Position numbers and translations under genes: made by a program. Source: Bifidobacteriaceae bacterium (GTDB taxonomy: Bacteria; Actinomycetota; Actinomycetes; Actinomycetales; WQXJ01). Taken from it: a stretch of DNA of 5,707 nt. Shown here one piece after another: positions 5,174 to 5,707 of the stretch. The notes under the pieces are model-generated. The model was not told the DNA's origin and searched no databases. It saw only the letters and a program-made list of their open reading frames with translations. Where the stretch lies: contig JAITJY010000346.1 of NCBI GenBank assembly GCA_031278675.1, positions 1 to 5,707 of the forward strand. Direction: 5' to 3'. Position 1 is the stretch's first letter. Each line of letters starts with the position of its first letter.

Positions 5174-5214
5174 TTCACATCGCATTTGTCCCATTCCGAA
5201 TACATCCTCAAAGC

Positions 5215-5219
5215 GGAGG
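5215..5219 (+). promoter_or_regulatory. Ribosome binding site of cydA
   Basis: GGAGG is followed by five bases and then GTG at 5225. Another in-frame GTG at 5219 overlaps this site and is therefore not the start. Confidence 0.8.
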
Positions 5220-5224
5220 TGCAC

Positions 5225-5707
5225 GTGGAGAACGCACTCGATCTTGCCAGATGGCAGTTCGGCATTACCACTGTGTACCACTTCATCTTTGTCCCTCTGA
5301 CCATTGGGCTGACGCCGCTAGTTGCGCTGCTCCAGACCATCTGGTACAAGACAGGCAAAGACGAGTGGTACCGTCTCACGCGGTTCTTTGGCAAGCTCTT
5401 GCTGATCAACTTCGCGCTGGGCATTGTTACCGGCATCGTTCAGGAGTTCCAGTTCGGTTTGAACTGGTCCGAATACTCGCGCATGGTGGGCGACATCTTC
5501 GGCGCACCGTTGGCTATGGAGGCGCTGGCGGCGTTCTTCATCGAGTCAACCTTCCTGGGCATCTGGATCTTCGGCTGGGGGCGCCTCTCGCGGGGCGTAC
5601 ACCTGCTGACGATCTGGCTGGTGGCATTAGCCGTCAACCTTTCAGCCTTCTTCATCTTGGCTGCTAACTCATTCATGCAGTACCCAGTCGGGGCCAAGTT
5701 CGACGCC
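5225..5707 (+). CDS. cydA: Cytochrome bd oxidase subunit I (CydA), 5' part, cut by the window edge
   Basis: The first 161 residues are present. CydA carries hemes b558, b595 and d in the cytoplasmic membrane and reduces oxygen to water with electrons from quinol, giving respiration at low oxygen. The visible part has four hydrophobic segments (about 16-38, 54-76, 92-116, 126-148), the first of the family's nine. Family wording is very clear: WQFGITTVYHFIFVPLTIG near the N-terminus, then EFQFGLNWSEYSRMVGDIFG, then the E99/E107 segment (MEALAAFFIEST). With GTG 5225 as start, H19 (heme ligand), K57, E99 and E107 fall at the same numbers as in E. coli CydA, which strongly supports this start. The ribosome binding site and an extended -10 promoter lie upstream, with a DosR-like box further out. 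The later heme-ligand and quinol-loop regions, and any cydB or cydDC, lie beyond the window. The gene is intact as far as it goes. Confidence 0.98.
   Translation, partial: MENALDLARWQFGITTVYHFIFVPLTIGLTPLVALLQTIWYKTGKDEWYRLTRFFGKLLLINFALGIVTGIVQEFQFGLNWSEYSRMVGDIFGAPLAMEALAAFFIESTFLGIWIFGWGRLSRGVHLLTIWLVALAVNLSAFFILAANSFMQYPVGAKFDA

Overview
The window comes from a high-GC Actinomycetota (actinobacterial) chromosome. The RNase E/G protein has actinobacterial wording around its active site (VIDVNTGKFTGAGG, then the NNLEAAEE and RHQVAEVTSLGL stretches). It also has the long Ser/Gly/Pro/Ala/Arg-rich N-terminal extension typical of actinobacterial RNase E. GTG starts and a DosR-type palindrome upstream of cydA fit the same group. 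I cannot name the genus.

Layout. Bases 1-253 hold no gene I can defend. They do contain one copy (123-152) of a short dispersed motif and a start-less minus-strand reading frame that uses it. A GT-B glycosyltransferase gene (254-1315, +) follows. It converges on a large RNase E/G gene (1415-4366, -), and about 100 bp with two GC-rich hairpins separates them, one near each stop codon. The 858 bp between the RNase E start and cydA is a divergent regulatory and intergenic region. Its rne-proximal half is a long, hairpin-rich stretch that probably forms the rne leader. Its middle (4808-4973) is a nested palindrome whose arms are two more copies of the dispersed motif. Its right part is the cydA control region. 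The first 161 codons of cydA (cytochrome bd oxidase subunit I) run off the right edge.

How the genes relate. The three genes are not an operon. RNase E is a housekeeping RNA-processing enzyme. The glycosyltransferase is an orphan with an unknown acceptor. cydA begins what is presumably a cydAB(DC) respiratory operon continuing outside the window. The cydA control region shows a near-perfect match to the DosR/DevR hypoxia box (GGGACTTTAGTCC), an extended -10 element, two further palindromes, and repeated GTGAA-type half-sites. Together these suggest redox or oxygen control of the high-affinity oxidase.

The points most worth following up are the DosR-like box at cydA, the three-copy motif whose differences fall mostly at third codon positions of one shared reading frame, and the structured leader and start-proximal palindrome of rne. 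I found no CRISPR array, tRNA, rRNA or transposase gene.
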